Positions 16,758-26,507 are shown, numbered from the stretch's first letter. The stretch: DNA of 64,000 bases from Cyanobacteria bacterium CYA (GCA_008363215.1 RHKP01000002.1:124001-188000), one strand, 5' to 3'. The notes: generated by a model not told the origin, from the sequence alone. Numbers and translations are program-made.

Positions 16758-18644
16758 ATGTCTACCAGACGGATCGCGACGTTGAGCGGGCTGGCGGCGG
16801 GAGTTGCCGTCCTGACCGCGTGCTCATCTCCTCTATCTCGCACGTCGGAAGCCGAACTGCGAGCGGCGGTCGAGAATGCTGTCCAGCGGGAGGTGGCCGA
16901 CGCTGAATCGCACGCCTCACCTCGTCTGACACAGCGAGAGTCCACGGCCGCGTCTCTGGGCCTGTCGGAGCGGGTGCTTGAGCAACTTCGCACCGAATAC
17001 GACCCCGACGGGTATCTGGCGCAGTTGACGGCCAAGGAGGAGGGTGCGCAGGGTGAAGGGGCCGCGGCGATTCGCTTTCTGCTCAGCGACGACCTGTTCG
17101 GAAACCGCCCGCAGGTGCTTGGGGTTTCGCTGGAGCGTGCGATCAGGGGGGCCGTACGACACAACCTGGACGTGGAAGTGGCCAGGTTCGGGCCGGCGCA
17201 GCGTGAGGCGGACGTTGTGGCGGCACTGGCGGCCTTCGACTGGGCGTTCGTCGGCGAACTGAACTGGCAGGATACAGACACGCCGACGGGCTCGTTCCCG
17301 ATTCCGGCGTTCGGCGGTGGACGGGTGATCGTCAACTCCGAGCAGTCGGTGACCGGCTCGGCCGGGCTCGAACGGACCTTCCTCACCGGCGGGCGTTTCT
17401 CGATCGAGCAGCAATACGTCTACACCGACACGCGCCCGAGTGCCTTCGGCGTGACGTCGGAACCCAATCCATCGACGGCCGCGGGACTGGTCGCCGAACT
17501 CAACCAGCCATTGCTGGAGGGGTTCGGCTCGGACACGAACCTGGCCGAGGTAAGAACGCGTGAGAACGCGGAGCGGCGGGCGATCTCATCGCTGCGTCAG
17601 ACGCTCATCGGGACGATCACCGAGGTTGAGGACGCGTATTGGGATCTGGTGCAGGCCAATGAGGATGTGGTGATTCTCAGCAAGTTGCTCGAGCGGGGCA
17701 TCAAGGTTCGGGACGACATCAAGGTGCGGAGCATCCTGGACGCGGATCCGGCGCAGATCGCCGACGCCGTGGCCAGCGTGGAGCGCCGGCGTGCCGACGT
17801 ACTGCGAGCGCAGCGTGCGGTGCGTGCGGCCAGTGACCGGCTCAAGTTGCTGATGGGCGACCCTCGGGTGCCCGTCGGGGGAGAACTGGTGCTGGTGCCG
17901 ACCGACGCGGCGCTGGACGAGGCGATGGAATTCAGTCTGTATGATTCGCTCACAACGGCGATTGCGAATCGTCCGGAGATCGAGCAGGCGATCCTCAGGA
18001 TCGACGATGCATCGATCCGGCAGATGGTGGCGCGCAACGCGCGCCTGCCGCAACTTGACCTGCGGGCCCAACTGGCAATGGTCGGATTCGAGGACAGCGC
18101 CGACGAGGCGACCAGCGATCAGTTCAAGCGTGAGTTCATCGACAACTTCCTGCTCGGGCTGCTGTTCCGCCAGCCTCTGGGCAATCGCGCCGACGAGGCG
18201 GGGTACCGGCGCGCCCGGCTTGAGCGGCTCCAGTCGGTGGTGGAGTACCGGCGCGCGGTGCAGCAGGCCGTGGCCGACGTGCGGGCGGCCCTGGATGACG
18301 TCGTGACCAACTACCGGCTGATCGACCAGGCACGGACGTCGCGTCTGGCGGCGGCCGAGGCGCTGCGCACTCTGCTGGTCAAGAAGGAACTGAGCCAGGG
18401 CGGGTACACGGTCGAACGGCTGAACCTGGAGTTGAACCAGCAGGCTGCGCTGGCGGCGGCCGAGCAGGTCGAAGCGAAGGCCACGCTCGACTACAACCGG
18501 GCGGTAGCGCGTCTGCACGCGGCGATGGGCACGTCGCTGGAACGGAACCGGATCAACTTCATCGTGCCGGATGCGAACCAGTTGATCGAGGGGGAAGCGG
18601 TGATCGATGCGGTGGAGGGGAGCCGCCCATCGGACGCGCCCTGA
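16758..18644 (+). CDS. TolC family outer-membrane efflux lipoprotein
   Basis: A 628-residue outer-membrane channel protein. The signal peptide ends in a lipobox (VLTAC, Cys at about residue 22), so it should be lipid-anchored. The two repeated OEP modules are visible as long helical stretches (for example RENAERRAISSLRQTL, and VVEYRRAVQQAVADVRAAL in the second half). It is longer than E. coli TolC (about 490) because of an N-terminal extension of about 130 residues. Start ATG 16758 fits the lipoprotein signal; no Shine-Dalgarno sequence precedes it, in line with the promoter position. No inner-membrane pump lies next to it. Confidence 0.85.
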   Translation: MSTRRIATLSGLAAGVAVLTACSSPLSRTSEAELRAAVENAVQREVADAESHASPRLTQRESTAASLGLSERVLEQLRTEYDPDGYLAQLTAKEEGAQGEGAAAIRFLLSDDLFGNRPQVLGVSLERAIRGAVRHNLDVEVARFGPAQREADVVAALAAFDWAFVGELNWQDTDTPTGSFPIPAFGGGRVIVNSEQSVTGSAGLERTFLTGGRFSIEQQYVYTDTRPSAFGVTSEPNPSTAAGLVAELNQPLLEGFGSDTNLAEVRTRENAERRAISSLRQTLIGTITEVEDAYWDLVQANEDVVILSKLLERGIKVRDDIKVRSILDADPAQIADAVASVERRRADVLRAQRAVRAASDRLKLLMGDPRVPVGGELVLVPTDAALDEAMEFSLYDSLTTAIANRPEIEQAILRIDDASIRQMVARNARLPQLDLRAQLAMVGFEDSADEATSDQFKREFIDNFLLGLLFRQPLGNRADEAGYRRARLERLQSVVEYRRAVQQAVADVRAALDDVVTNYRLIDQARTSRLAAAEALRTLLVKKELSQGGYTVERLNLELNQQAALAAAEQVEAKATLDYNRAVARLHAAMGTSLERNRINFIVPDANQLIEGEAVIDAVEGSRPSDAP

Positions 18645-18733
18645 GTCGTGCTTTCCCGCTACGCTGACTCCTCGCTGCAAGCGATCGGGGAGACTGCTGG
18701 GGGGATTGCACCGTCGACGCCTTGTTCGCGTTG

Positions 18734-18761
18734 TTGCGGCTCCCGGGCCATTTGCTACACT
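18734..18761 (+). promoter_or_regulatory. Possible promoter of the restriction-modification pair
   Basis: TTGCGG (18734-18739), a 16-nt spacer and TACACT (18756-18761) precede the nuclease gene, whose ATG is 27 nt downstream with GAGGAG at 18775-18780. The -35 is weak. Confidence 0.35.
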
Positions 18762-18787
18762 TGCTTGAAGCAGCGAGGAGTGGCTGG

Positions 18788-19924
18788 ATGCCCTATCCGT
18801 CGGTAGACAAGTTGCAGAGAGCGTTGGCGGAGGATGTGTTCGCGCATACCAACGACAAGAAAAAGGCTTCAGGTCGTGCGCTCGGCACATTCGTCGAACT
18901 TGTGACCTTCTATACGCTCTGTGCCTGGGGCTTCCGGAATGCGACTGCGATCGAGCGACCCGCTCCGGAGTTTGCCAACCCCGAGATCACCCACAACGTC
19001 GAGTTTTCAATCCATCCGATCGTCGGCACCAGAACGGTGACGATGGCGCCCCTGAGTCTTCCTCTCACCTCAAAGAAGTTGTACCGGTCGGCGGATCCTC
19101 TGTCCGAGGGTTCGAAGATTCGGGAGAAGCAAATCTATTCTCGCAACGGCGTCATGCGCAATGCAGCTGTGGTGGCTGAATGCGCAAGCGGATTTACCAC
19201 TTCGCACATCGACCACGCCGGCAGGGACGATTGCACGGTGACCTTGACAGACCTGCTTACTGCTCCATTCGCGATCGTGGAGTGCAAGCGAGTGGGTGTT
19301 GAAGAGGGCATGCGCAAGGGACCTCAGACCATCGAGAAGGCAAAGCAGGGTGCCTACGTGGCGCGAACGGTCTCCTCGCTTCAGAAGTTCCGGCTGCAAA
19401 GCGGGAAAGTGCAGGGAGTCATCGATGTCGGCAAGGGCAGACTCCGTACGGGAGAATACGACACGCTCCTTCGTCAGGTCATTGACGGAATTGACCCAGA
19501 TGAACTCCGTCATTTCATTCTGACGGTGGGCGTCGTCAGCAACCACGGGAATTGGTTCACCTCGCAAAACCAGAATAAGGAACTGAGGGTCTTGGCTCAC
19601 TCGTACGACTGGCTTCTCTTTCTGACAGACTCGGGCTTGAGCCAGTTCATTGACGAGCTCCTCATAAAGCCCGCGAGGGAACTCAAGCCCGCGAAGGATG
19701 CGTTCCTTGCCAGTTACTGTGCCCGCAAGACTGGCAATTTCTTCACAAAAGTGAAGATCGATGCACAGGCCGACCAGGCCCTCAAGAGATACTTTCAACT
19801 GCACGAGGGTGAAATCGAGGCTTGGTTCAATGTTATCGCGCCCGAGGGCGGCACACTTGAACAACTCAGAACCGACTTGAAGAAACTCGCCGACAAGGAC
19901 TGGAGGAGGATTCGCTCGCCATGA
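18788..19924 (+). CDS. Putative type II restriction endonuclease, PD-(D/E)XK-like
   Basis: A 378-residue protein that I do not recognise by family. The segment LTDLLTAPFAIVECKR has the hallmark of a PD-(D/E)XK nuclease: an acidic residue (Asp155) about ten residues before Glu165-Cys-Lys167 on a hydrophobic strand. The next gene, overlapping by 4 nt, is a DNA adenine methyltransferase, which is the expected partner. ATG 18788 is chosen for GAGGAG 7 nt upstream; the frame is open to 18722 without a site. Codon use has more A/T in third positions than the flanking TolC and TsaC genes, a sign of acquisition. The recognition sequence is unknown. A non-restriction role is possible, but the pairing argues for cleavage of unmodified DNA. 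Confidence 0.65.
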   Translation: MPYPSVDKLQRALAEDVFAHTNDKKKASGRALGTFVELVTFYTLCAWGFRNATAIERPAPEFANPEITHNVEFSIHPIVGTRTVTMAPLSLPLTSKKLYRSADPLSEGSKIREKQIYSRNGVMRNAAVVAECASGFTTSHIDHAGRDDCTVTLTDLLTAPFAIVECKRVGVEEGMRKGPQTIEKAKQGAYVARTVSSLQKFRLQSGKVQGVIDVGKGRLRTGEYDTLLRQVIDGIDPDELRHFILTVGVVSNHGNWFTSQNQNKELRVLAHSYDWLLFLTDSGLSQFIDELLIKPARELKPAKDAFLASYCARKTGNFFTKVKIDAQADQALKRYFQLHEGEIEAWFNVIAPEGGTLEQLRTDLKKLADKDWRRIRSP

Positions 19925-20559
19925 CAGCCGGCCGTAACATCGTCTCGCTGAGTCAGAACTGGTGTACCCCCCCCAAGTACGTGCGCGCGGTACGCGAAGT
20001 TCTGTGTGGGGCAATCGCGCTCGATCCTTGTTCGAACAGCCACTCCATCGTGCGGGCGGACACCGAGTACCGCCTGCCCGACCATGACGGGCTGCGCGAA
20101 TCGTGGAACTTCCCCACGATCTATGTCAACCCCCCTTACGGCGCCGACCGCGAGCGTGGAACGACAATCAAGCACTGGCTCCGTCGGTGTGCTCTAGCAC
20201 GCGAGCAACACGGGTCTGAGGTTCTGGCCCTTGTGCCGGTCGCCACGAACACCAGGCACTGGAAGGACTTTGTCTTTGGATGTGCTGACGCTGTCACGTT
20301 TCTCTACGACACCCGACTTCGATTCCTCGTCGACGGCAGGGACGAAGGCAAGGGTGCCCCCATGTCCTGCTGCATGGTCTACTGGGGCGACAAGGTCCAC
20401 CGGTTTGAAGAGGTGTTCATCGCATACGGCGCACCGGTTGACTTGCGGGCCTTGAAGGGGCGGACATTAGGTATGAGCCGTACCTCGGAGCACACACTGT
20501 TGTTTCCTCACTCACAGACCGCGCACGCGGTGAAGCGTGCGCGACGAGGGGCACGATAG
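19921..20559 (+). CDS. DNA N6-adenine methyltransferase, phage Dam family
   Basis: A 212-residue enzyme of the phage-type DNA N-6-adenine-methyltransferase family. The catalytic motif NPPY is at residues 70-73, with the substrate/SAM region LSQNWCTPPKYV at 9-21 and the ALDPCSN segment at 33-39, as in that family. The ATG overlaps the nuclease stop (ATGA), so the two are translationally coupled. It should protect host DNA from the partner nuclease. No separate specificity subunit is present, so this is a small type II-like unit inserted between tolC-like and tsaC genes. Confidence 0.85.
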   Translation: MTAGRNIVSLSQNWCTPPKYVRAVREVLCGAIALDPCSNSHSIVRADTEYRLPDHDGLRESWNFPTIYVNPPYGADRERGTTIKHWLRRCALAREQHGSEVLALVPVATNTRHWKDFVFGCADAVTFLYDTRLRFLVDGRDEGKGAPMSCCMVYWGDKVHRFEEVFIAYGAPVDLRALKGRTLGMSRTSEHTLLFPHSQTAHAVKRARRGAR

Positions 20560-20623
20560 TGCGTGCGGTGCGGGCCCACCCTGCCCGCATCAGTTCGGGC
20601 AAATCAGCCCCTACCATCCCTGC

Positions 20624-21604
20624 GTGCCCAGTGGACGCGAACAACTCGACGAGGCTGTCAGGCGTTTGCGGAACGGGGAGCCCATCGGCTTTCCCACCGA
20701 GACGGTGTACGGGCTGGGTGCGCCGGCCTTTGATGCGGGCACGGTTCGGCTGGTCTTTCAGATGAAGGGGCGACCGGCGGGCAACCCGCTCATCGTGCAT
20801 GTGAGCGACGAGGCGATGGCGCGGCGCGTCACGTCGGCGTGGCCGGAGTCGGCGCAGCGCCTGGCCAGCGCCTTCTGGCCGGGGGCCCTGTCGATCGTGG
20901 CGCCGCGGGCGAGCGAACTGCCGGCGGAAGTGACGGCCGGAGGAGAGACGGTCTGTGTGCGCTGCCCGGGGCACCCGGTGGCGTTGGCGCTGATCGAGGC
21001 GCTCGACGAGCCGATCGCCGGTCCGAGCGCCAATCGGTCGGGGCATGTCTCGCCTACCACGCCTGAGCACGTGCGGGCGGAGTTTCCCGGGCTTTTCGTG
21101 CTCGACGGCGGACCCTGCCGCATCGGGATTGAGAGCACGGTTGTGCGTGTGGGTGACGACCGCGTCGAAGTGCTGCGGCGCGGGGCGGTGACGCCCGGAC
21201 AGATCGAGAGTGTGCTGGGGCGCGCGGTCGAAGTTTCGCACGTGAGCGTTGCAGGTGGGGCGGTCTTGCCGAGCCCGGGGCTGCTGGACAGGCACTACGC
21301 GCCGCGCACACCGACGCTGCTGATCGAGCCGGGCGATCTGCCGCGTCTGACCGGCCAGGCACGCACAAGCGTGGTGCTGGCCCAGGAGCCGGTTGAGACG
21401 AGTTCGGAGAGCGTGGGCGTGTGGATCCGCATGCCGCGTGACGCCGAGGGGTACGCAGCCTCGTTGTACGACGCGCTGCGCCGGGCCGACAGCATGAAGA
21501 TGCAGCGCATCATCGTGGCGCGTCCGAGCGGGTCGGGCGATGCGGCGCTGTGGGCGGCGATCGAGGACCGGTTGCGGCGGGCGTCGGCGCCGGACCACTC
21601 ATGA
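20624..21604 (+). CDS. L-threonylcarbamoyladenylate synthase (Sua5/TsaC)
   Basis: A 326-residue enzyme that makes threonylcarbamoyl-AMP from threonine, bicarbonate and ATP, the first step of tRNA t6A37 formation. The N-terminal YrdC domain shows PTETVYGLG (about 24-32), the KGRPAGNPL basic motif, SANRSGHVSPT and GIESTVVR. A C-terminal Sua5 domain of about 110 residues follows (SPGLLDRHYAPRTP), so it is the two-domain Sua5 form. GTG 20624 is the likely start; TACCAT at 20612-20617, 6 nt before it, could be the -10 of a leaderless transcript. Its TGA overlaps the ATG of rlmKL. Confidence 0.93.
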   Translation: MPSGREQLDEAVRRLRNGEPIGFPTETVYGLGAPAFDAGTVRLVFQMKGRPAGNPLIVHVSDEAMARRVTSAWPESAQRLASAFWPGALSIVAPRASELPAEVTAGGETVCVRCPGHPVALALIEALDEPIAGPSANRSGHVSPTTPEHVRAEFPGLFVLDGGPCRIGIESTVVRVGDDRVEVLRRGAVTPGQIESVLGRAVEVSHVSVAGGAVLPSPGLLDRHYAPRTPTLLIEPGDLPRLTGQARTSVVLAQEPVETSSESVGVWIRMPRDAEGYAASLYDALRRADSMKMQRIIVARPSGSGDAALWAAIEDRLRRASAPDHS

Positions 21605-23739
21605 GCACGCCGCATCAGAGCCCGATGTTTGATCTGGTCGCGGTGACGGCCTTCGGGCTCGAGTCGGTTGCGCAGCGAGAACTGCGCGCGCTCGGCTATG
21701 AGGATGCCAAGCCGTTCGGCACGGGGCGCGTGGGTTTCACCGGCGATGCGGCGGCGATCTGTCGCGCCAACCTGTGGCTGCGGTCGGGCGAGCGCGTGCT
21801 GGTGCGGATCGGCTCGTTTCCGGCCCGCGATTTTGATGCGCTGTTCGAGGGCGTGCGCTCACTGCCGTGGGAGCGCTGGATCGGGCGCGACGCGGCATTT
21901 CCGGTGAGCGGGCGCAGCGTGCGGAGTGTGCTCTCCAGCGTGCCGGCCTTGCAGCGGGCGAGCAAGAAGGCGATCGTCGAAAGGTTGATGGAGGCACATG
22001 GCGTCGAGCGATTGCCCGAGAGCGGGCCTGCCTATGCCGTCGAGGTGTCCTTGCTGCACGACGAGGTGACGCTGACGATCGACAGTTCGGGCGCGGGGCT
22101 GCACAAGCGCGGGTACCGCACCAGCGTGGGCGAGGCGCAGTTGCGCGAGACGATGGCGGCCGGGCTGGTGCTGCTGAGTTTCTGGCACCCGGGGCGTCCG
22201 TTCATGGATCCGTTCTGCGGAACCGGCACGATCGCAATCGAAGCAGCGATGATCGGGCGGAACATCGCGCCGGGGTTGAGACGGTCCTTTGCGAGTGAAG
22301 CGTGGCCTCAGGTGCCTGAGTCACTGTGGCGTGAGGCTCGTGAGGGAGCGGAGGCGGCCATACTGCCAGGCCTTGAGCATCGCCTGGTCGCGACGGACAT
22401 CGACGAGCGGGCGCTGTCGCAGGCGCGGCACCATGCGCGCAACGCCGGCGTCGAGGCCAACATCCACTTCCAGCAGCGGGCATTCGAGGATGCGGGTGCG
22501 CGGGTGGGGTACGGATGCCTGATCGCCAATCCGCCTTGGGGCGAGCGGCTGGGCGACCGCGATCAACTCGAATCGCTCTACCGGTCGTTTCCACTGGTGC
22601 TGCGACGGCTGGAGACCTGGTCGCACTTCATCCTCACGGGCTACCCGGGCTTCGAGCGATTGATCGGGCAGGAGGCGACGCGCCGTCGCAAGTTGTACCA
22701 CGCGAACATCGAGACGACGTATTACCAGTTTCATGGGCCGGCGCCGGGCGGGAGCGAGGGGCCGCGTGAAGCGGCACCCGTATTCGGCGGGTTGGACGAA
22801 AAGGCCGGCAAGCAGGCCGAAATGTTCGCGACGGTGCTGGGCAAGCACGCGCGGCACCTGCGTAAGTGGCCGCAGCGCGGCGTCACGTGCTACCGGCTCT
22901 ATGAGCGTGATATTCCCGAGGTGCCGCTGGTCGTCGATGTATATGAGGGTCATCTGCACGTGGCCGAGTATGAGCGGCCGCACGAGCGCACGGCGGCGCA
23001 GCACGCCGACTGGCTCGACCTGATGATGGAGACCGCCTGCAGGACGCTGGGCATCGAGCCGGAGAAGGCGTTCCTCAAGTCGCGCGGAAGGCAGCGCGGC
23101 CTGAGCCAGTATGAGCGCGTGAGCGACGCGGGATACACGCTGACCGTCGGCGAGCAGGGGCTGAGATTCGAGGTCAACCTGTCCGACTACGTCGACACCG
23201 GCCTGTTCCTTGACCACCGCCTGACGCGAGCGATGGTGCGAGAGCGGGCACACGGAAAGAGATTCCTCAACCTGTTTGCCTATTCGGGGGCGTTTACGGT
23301 GTATGCCGCGGCCGGCGGAGCGGAGCACACCACAAGCGTTGACTTGTCGGCGACGTACCTCGATTGGGCGGAACGCAACCTGTTGCTCAACGGTTCCGAC
23401 GATGAGCGGCACGAACTGGTGCAGGCCGACGCGATGTCGTTTCTGGAGTCACTGGACGTTGATGAGAAGTTCGACCTGATGGTGATCGACCCCCCAACCT
23501 ACTCGAACAGCAAGCGGACCGAGGAAGACTGGGACGTTCAGGCGCGGCACGCTGAACTGCTGGCAGCAGCGAGTGCGCACCTTGAACAGGGTGGACTTAT
23601 CTACTTCTCGACCAACTTCCGCAAGTTCAAGCCGAACTTCCCGGCGGCCCTGGACGCGCGTGAGATCAGCCACCAGACGGTGCCGGCGGACTTCCGGAAC
23701 AAGAAGATCCATCGGTGCTGGGTGCTCAGTCTGCGGTGA
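21601..23739 (+). CDS. rlmL: Bifunctional 23S rRNA m2G2445/m7G2069 methyltransferase
   Basis: A 712-residue fused enzyme (RlmKL). The N-terminal part holds a THUMP domain (about 55-165) and the RlmL methyltransferase with FMDPFCGTGTIAIEA and the catalytic NPPWGERL. The C-terminal part is an RlmI/RlmK-like methyltransferase with FLNLFAYSGAFTVYAA and DPPTYSNSK. Length fits E. coli RlmKL (702). It modifies two guanines of 23S rRNA in the peptidyl-transferase region. ATG 21601 overlaps the sua5 stop by 4 nt, so both are coupled. Confidence 0.94.
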   Translation: MSTPHQSPMFDLVAVTAFGLESVAQRELRALGYEDAKPFGTGRVGFTGDAAAICRANLWLRSGERVLVRIGSFPARDFDALFEGVRSLPWERWIGRDAAFPVSGRSVRSVLSSVPALQRASKKAIVERLMEAHGVERLPESGPAYAVEVSLLHDEVTLTIDSSGAGLHKRGYRTSVGEAQLRETMAAGLVLLSFWHPGRPFMDPFCGTGTIAIEAAMIGRNIAPGLRRSFASEAWPQVPESLWREAREGAEAAILPGLEHRLVATDIDERALSQARHHARNAGVEANIHFQQRAFEDAGARVGYGCLIANPPWGERLGDRDQLESLYRSFPLVLRRLETWSHFILTGYPGFERLIGQEATRRRKLYHANIETTYYQFHGPAPGGSEGPREAAPVFGGLDEKAGKQAEMFATVLGKHARHLRKWPQRGVTCYRLYERDIPEVPLVVDVYEGHLHVAEYERPHERTAAQHADWLDLMMETACRTLGIEPEKAFLKSRGRQRGLSQYERVSDAGYTLTVGEQGLRFEVNLSDYVDTGLFLDHRLTRAMVRERAHGKRFLNLFAYSGAFTVYAAAGGAEHTTSVDLSATYLDWAERNLLLNGSDDERHELVQADAMSFLESLDVDEKFDLMVIDPPTYSNSKRTEEDWDVQARHAELLAAASAHLEQGGLIYFSTNFRKFKPNFPAALDAREISHQTVPADFRNKKIHRCWVLSLR

Positions 23740-24222
23740 TCACTGCTGGCCGCGGAGATTCCGAACCTGCTCGACGGCCTTGTCGAGTTGGCGTTTCAAG
23801 TCGCGGACGCGGAGGAGCGACGTGACGCGGGTCACCAATTCGAGGCGGTTGACGGGTTTGGTGAGAAAGTCGTCGGCACCGGCGTCGACCGCCCGCTCCA
23901 CGTCGCCGACCTCGTTGAGAGCAGTGACCATGACGACCGGGGTGTCGCGCAGGCCCGGGTTGGCCTTGATCTTCTCACAGACCTGGTACCCGCTCATGCG
24001 GGGCATCATGATATCAAGGACAACGAGATCTGGATTGAGGCGGGTCATCTTCTCGAGTGCCTGAACGCCGTCGCAGGCGGTCTGGACCTCGCAGGGCAGA
24101 TCTTCGAGGTAGGCCAGGAGGAGTTCGAGGTTTTGCTCATTGTCATCGACGAGGAGGATGGTGGGGCGGTGGTTTTCGAGCCCTGCGGCCAGATCCTGGG
24201 CTGGGGTGAGGTCTTCGTTCAT
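23740..24222 (-). CDS. Single-domain response regulator
   Basis: A 160-residue receiver-domain protein. Acidic pocket residues are Asp26-Asp27, the phosphoacceptor is Asp70 in VVLDIMMPRMSG, and Lys122 is in FLTKPVN; Thr100 is in VVMVTALN. A short basic, coiled-coil-like tail (LKRQLDKAVEQVRNL) follows, but no output domain. It probably passes phosphate on or acts by protein binding, like CheY/PleD-receiver proteins. ATG 24222 is preferred to an upstream in-frame ATG at 24258. It is convergent with rlmL, with the two coding regions abutting. No kinase gene is adjacent. Confidence 0.9.
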   Translation of the reverse strand: MNEDLTPAQDLAAGLENHRPTILLVDDNEQNLELLLAYLEDLPCEVQTACDGVQALEKMTRLNPDLVVLDIMMPRMSGYQVCEKIKANPGLRDTPVVMVTALNEVGDVERAVDAGADDFLTKPVNRLELVTRVTSLLRVRDLKRQLDKAVEQVRNLRGQQ

Positions 24223-24349
24223 GAATGAGCAACCTTTTCGCCGGTTCGAACCGTACACTCTACCGCTCCGGGCGGTTGCTCGCCGGGGCAGGGGTGATCA
24301 TCGCCCGGATCACCGGCGTGGGGACGGACGGGCGGGGCTGGAAACGGGT

Positions 24350-24814
24350 ATGGCGGTTTCGGCAGCGGTGTCGAGCGTTTGGAATGAGCAGTTCAGTCGG
24401 CCGGACCGAAGCAGTCTGCTGGCGGGCCTGAACAAGCAGGACCAGTTGCTGGTGGAACGCTGTCTGGAGCGACTGGACGGAGCGCCGAGGGTTCGCTCGA
24501 GCATTCGCTGGCACGGCGTTCCGTGGCGCTGGACGATCCGGTACGAGACGGACCGGAGGGAGCCGGTGGCGTTCATGATTCCCGAGCCGCGTCGGCCACG
24601 GCTGGCCGTTCCGCTGACCGCGGCGGATCTGGATCGCACAGGGCTGAAGAAGTTGTCCAAACCGGTTCGCGAGGGGATCGCTCTGGCGTCGGCGATCAAC
24701 GGGATCCTGTGGACCGAGTGGGTTCTTTCGTCCAGGAGCCAGGCCGACGAGTTGCTCGGGTTGGTGGGTGCTCGGTTGTCGGGGCTGGGTCTGAGCCTGC
24801 CTGCGGGGAACTGA
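24350..24814 (+). CDS. Conserved-looking protein of unknown function
   Basis: A 154-residue soluble protein without a recognised domain. The N-terminal half has SSIRWHGVPWRWTIRYETDRREP, a likely beta-hairpin, and the C-terminal half is helical (SKPVREGIALASAING). Third-position GC and codon use match the region, supporting coding. ATG 24350 is taken as the start; the frame is open upstream over the response-regulator gene on the other strand. It lies 85 nt before the PBP4-like gene on the same strand and may be cotranscribed. Confidence 0.6.
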   Translation: MAVSAAVSSVWNEQFSRPDRSSLLAGLNKQDQLLVERCLERLDGAPRVRSSIRWHGVPWRWTIRYETDRREPVAFMIPEPRRPRLAVPLTAADLDRTGLKKLSKPVREGIALASAINGILWTEWVLSSRSQADELLGLVGARLSGLGLSLPAGN

Positions 24815-24899
24815 GCCGAGGACGGCGCGGTTGGGAACTCTCGTGAAGACAGGACCGGTCGCGGTCCGATCAATGTAGAAATCCACCACGGAGGGAGCG

Positions 24900-26438
24900 A
24901 TGGTCTGTCTGCTTGCCCAAGCGTTGCGCGTCGCCCGAGGATGGGGGCGGCCGGCGGCCTGTTCACTGGTCGCGATCGGCCTGACGTCGCTTGCGCCCGG
25001 GCAGGAGTTGCAGTACGAGTTTGACGCGCTGCGTCAGCGGACGGAACTGGGGGCCGCGACGATGAGCGCCATCGCGATCGACGCCGACTCTGGGCAAGTG
25101 CTCTGGAGCCATCGCGCCGGCGAGGCGATGATCCCGGCGTCGAACATGAAACTCCTCACGTCGGGCGCGGCGCTCATGGTGCTCGGTCCGGAGTTTTCGT
25201 TTGAGACCAGACTGGAGGAAGCCGAAGGCCGGCTCGTGCTCGTGGGCTCCGGCGATCCGTCGCTAGGCGACCCTGCGGTGCTCGGACGCGGGCAGACTCC
25301 GATGACGCTGCAGGATCTGCTGGGCGGCCTGGTCAAAGCGGTGCAGGAGCGAGGGATTTCGCAGGTCGAGGAAGTGGTGGTGGATGACCGGGTGTTCGAT
25401 CGGGCGTACGCCCATCCGACGTGGCCTGCGGATCAGTTGAATCGGTCGTACTGCGCAGAGGTGGGCGGGGTCAATCTTCATGCCAACGTGCTGTCGGTGT
25501 TTCTGGAACCGGGCTCGGGCGGGCGTGGGCTTCCGAGGGTCAAGGTCGAGCCGGAAGTGCCCTGGGTGCAGATCGACAACTTTGCCCGGACGGTGACAGA
25601 CACGAGGCAGACGGCCTGGGTGGCGCGCCCGACGGCGGAGAACCGGTTCCAGATTCGCGGCGACGTGCGGAGCAGGGGCGGGGAGCCGGTGGACGTGGCG
25701 TTTCACGAGCCCCCCTTGCTGGCCGGGAGAGTGATCGCGCATGAACTGAGCAAGGCGGGCATTCGGATCGGAACGGCAGGCGGCGCAGAAGGCATCGACG
25801 CGGTGCGGCTGATCGACGACGATGAGCAGATCACCGGGAGTCAGCCGATCGTCGTGGTGCGGACGAGTATCGCAGACGTTCTGCGGCAGTGCAACACCGA
25901 TAGCCACAACCTGTACGCCGAAGCGTTGCTCAAGCGTGTGGCGTACGATGTGAACCACGAGCCCGGGTCATGGGAATCGGGCGCCGCGGTGGTGCGGATG
26001 CTGCTGTCGGAGAAGTTGGGCCCGGCCGCAGCGTCGGGGACCAAGGTGGCCGACGGCTCGGGGATGAGCCGGGAGAACAAGGTTTCGGCGTCGACGCTGG
26101 CATCGTGGTTGCGCGTTATTGAGAACGACGAGAAGATCCGGGGCGCGATGCTGGCATCGCTGGCCACACCGGGCAACGGCACGCTGCGGTCACGTTTCAA
26201 TGACATCACGCTGAGCAACGAGTTGTATGCCAAGAGCGGGTATCTCAACGGGGTGCGATCGCTGTCGGGTTACGTGGTTTCGCCGAGCGGGAAGACGGTG
26301 ATCTTCGCGATGATTCTCAACGATGTGCCGGCAGGGGCGCCGACGCAGAACGCCCGGGTACTGCTGGAAAGGTGCGTGGACGTGGCGGACAACTGGCTGG
26401 CGGCGCAACAGGGCGGATCGGTGAACCTGGGCGGGTGA
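24900..26438 (+). CDS. dacB: D-alanyl-D-alanine carboxypeptidase/endopeptidase (PBP4, class C)
   Basis: A 512-residue penicillin-binding protein that trims or cleaves peptidoglycan cross-links in the periplasm. A signal peptide spans about residues 1-36. The serine nucleophile is Ser81 with Lys84 (SNMK); the second motif is Ser335-His-Asn337 (the usual SxN), and the third is Lys445-Ser-Gly (in place of KTG). The insertion between motifs 1 and 2 is typical of PBP4. GGAGGGAG lies just before ATG 24900. Planctomycetes have peptidoglycan, so a standard role is reasonable. Confidence 0.9.
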   Translation: MVCLLAQALRVARGWGRPAACSLVAIGLTSLAPGQELQYEFDALRQRTELGAATMSAIAIDADSGQVLWSHRAGEAMIPASNMKLLTSGAALMVLGPEFSFETRLEEAEGRLVLVGSGDPSLGDPAVLGRGQTPMTLQDLLGGLVKAVQERGISQVEEVVVDDRVFDRAYAHPTWPADQLNRSYCAEVGGVNLHANVLSVFLEPGSGGRGLPRVKVEPEVPWVQIDNFARTVTDTRQTAWVARPTAENRFQIRGDVRSRGGEPVDVAFHEPPLLAGRVIAHELSKAGIRIGTAGGAEGIDAVRLIDDDEQITGSQPIVVVRTSIADVLRQCNTDSHNLYAEALLKRVAYDVNHEPGSWESGAAVVRMLLSEKLGPAAASGTKVADGSGMSRENKVSASTLASWLRVIENDEKIRGAMLASLATPGNGTLRSRFNDITLSNELYAKSGYLNGVRSLSGYVVSPSGKTVIFAMILNDVPAGAPTQNARVLLERCVDVADNWLAAQQGGSVNLGG

Positions 26439-26507
26439 ACCCGGTCATCGCCAGGCACACAAGTGGGGGCCGGAAGCCCACGCTCCCGCGGGGCTCGCGA
26501 AACACAA

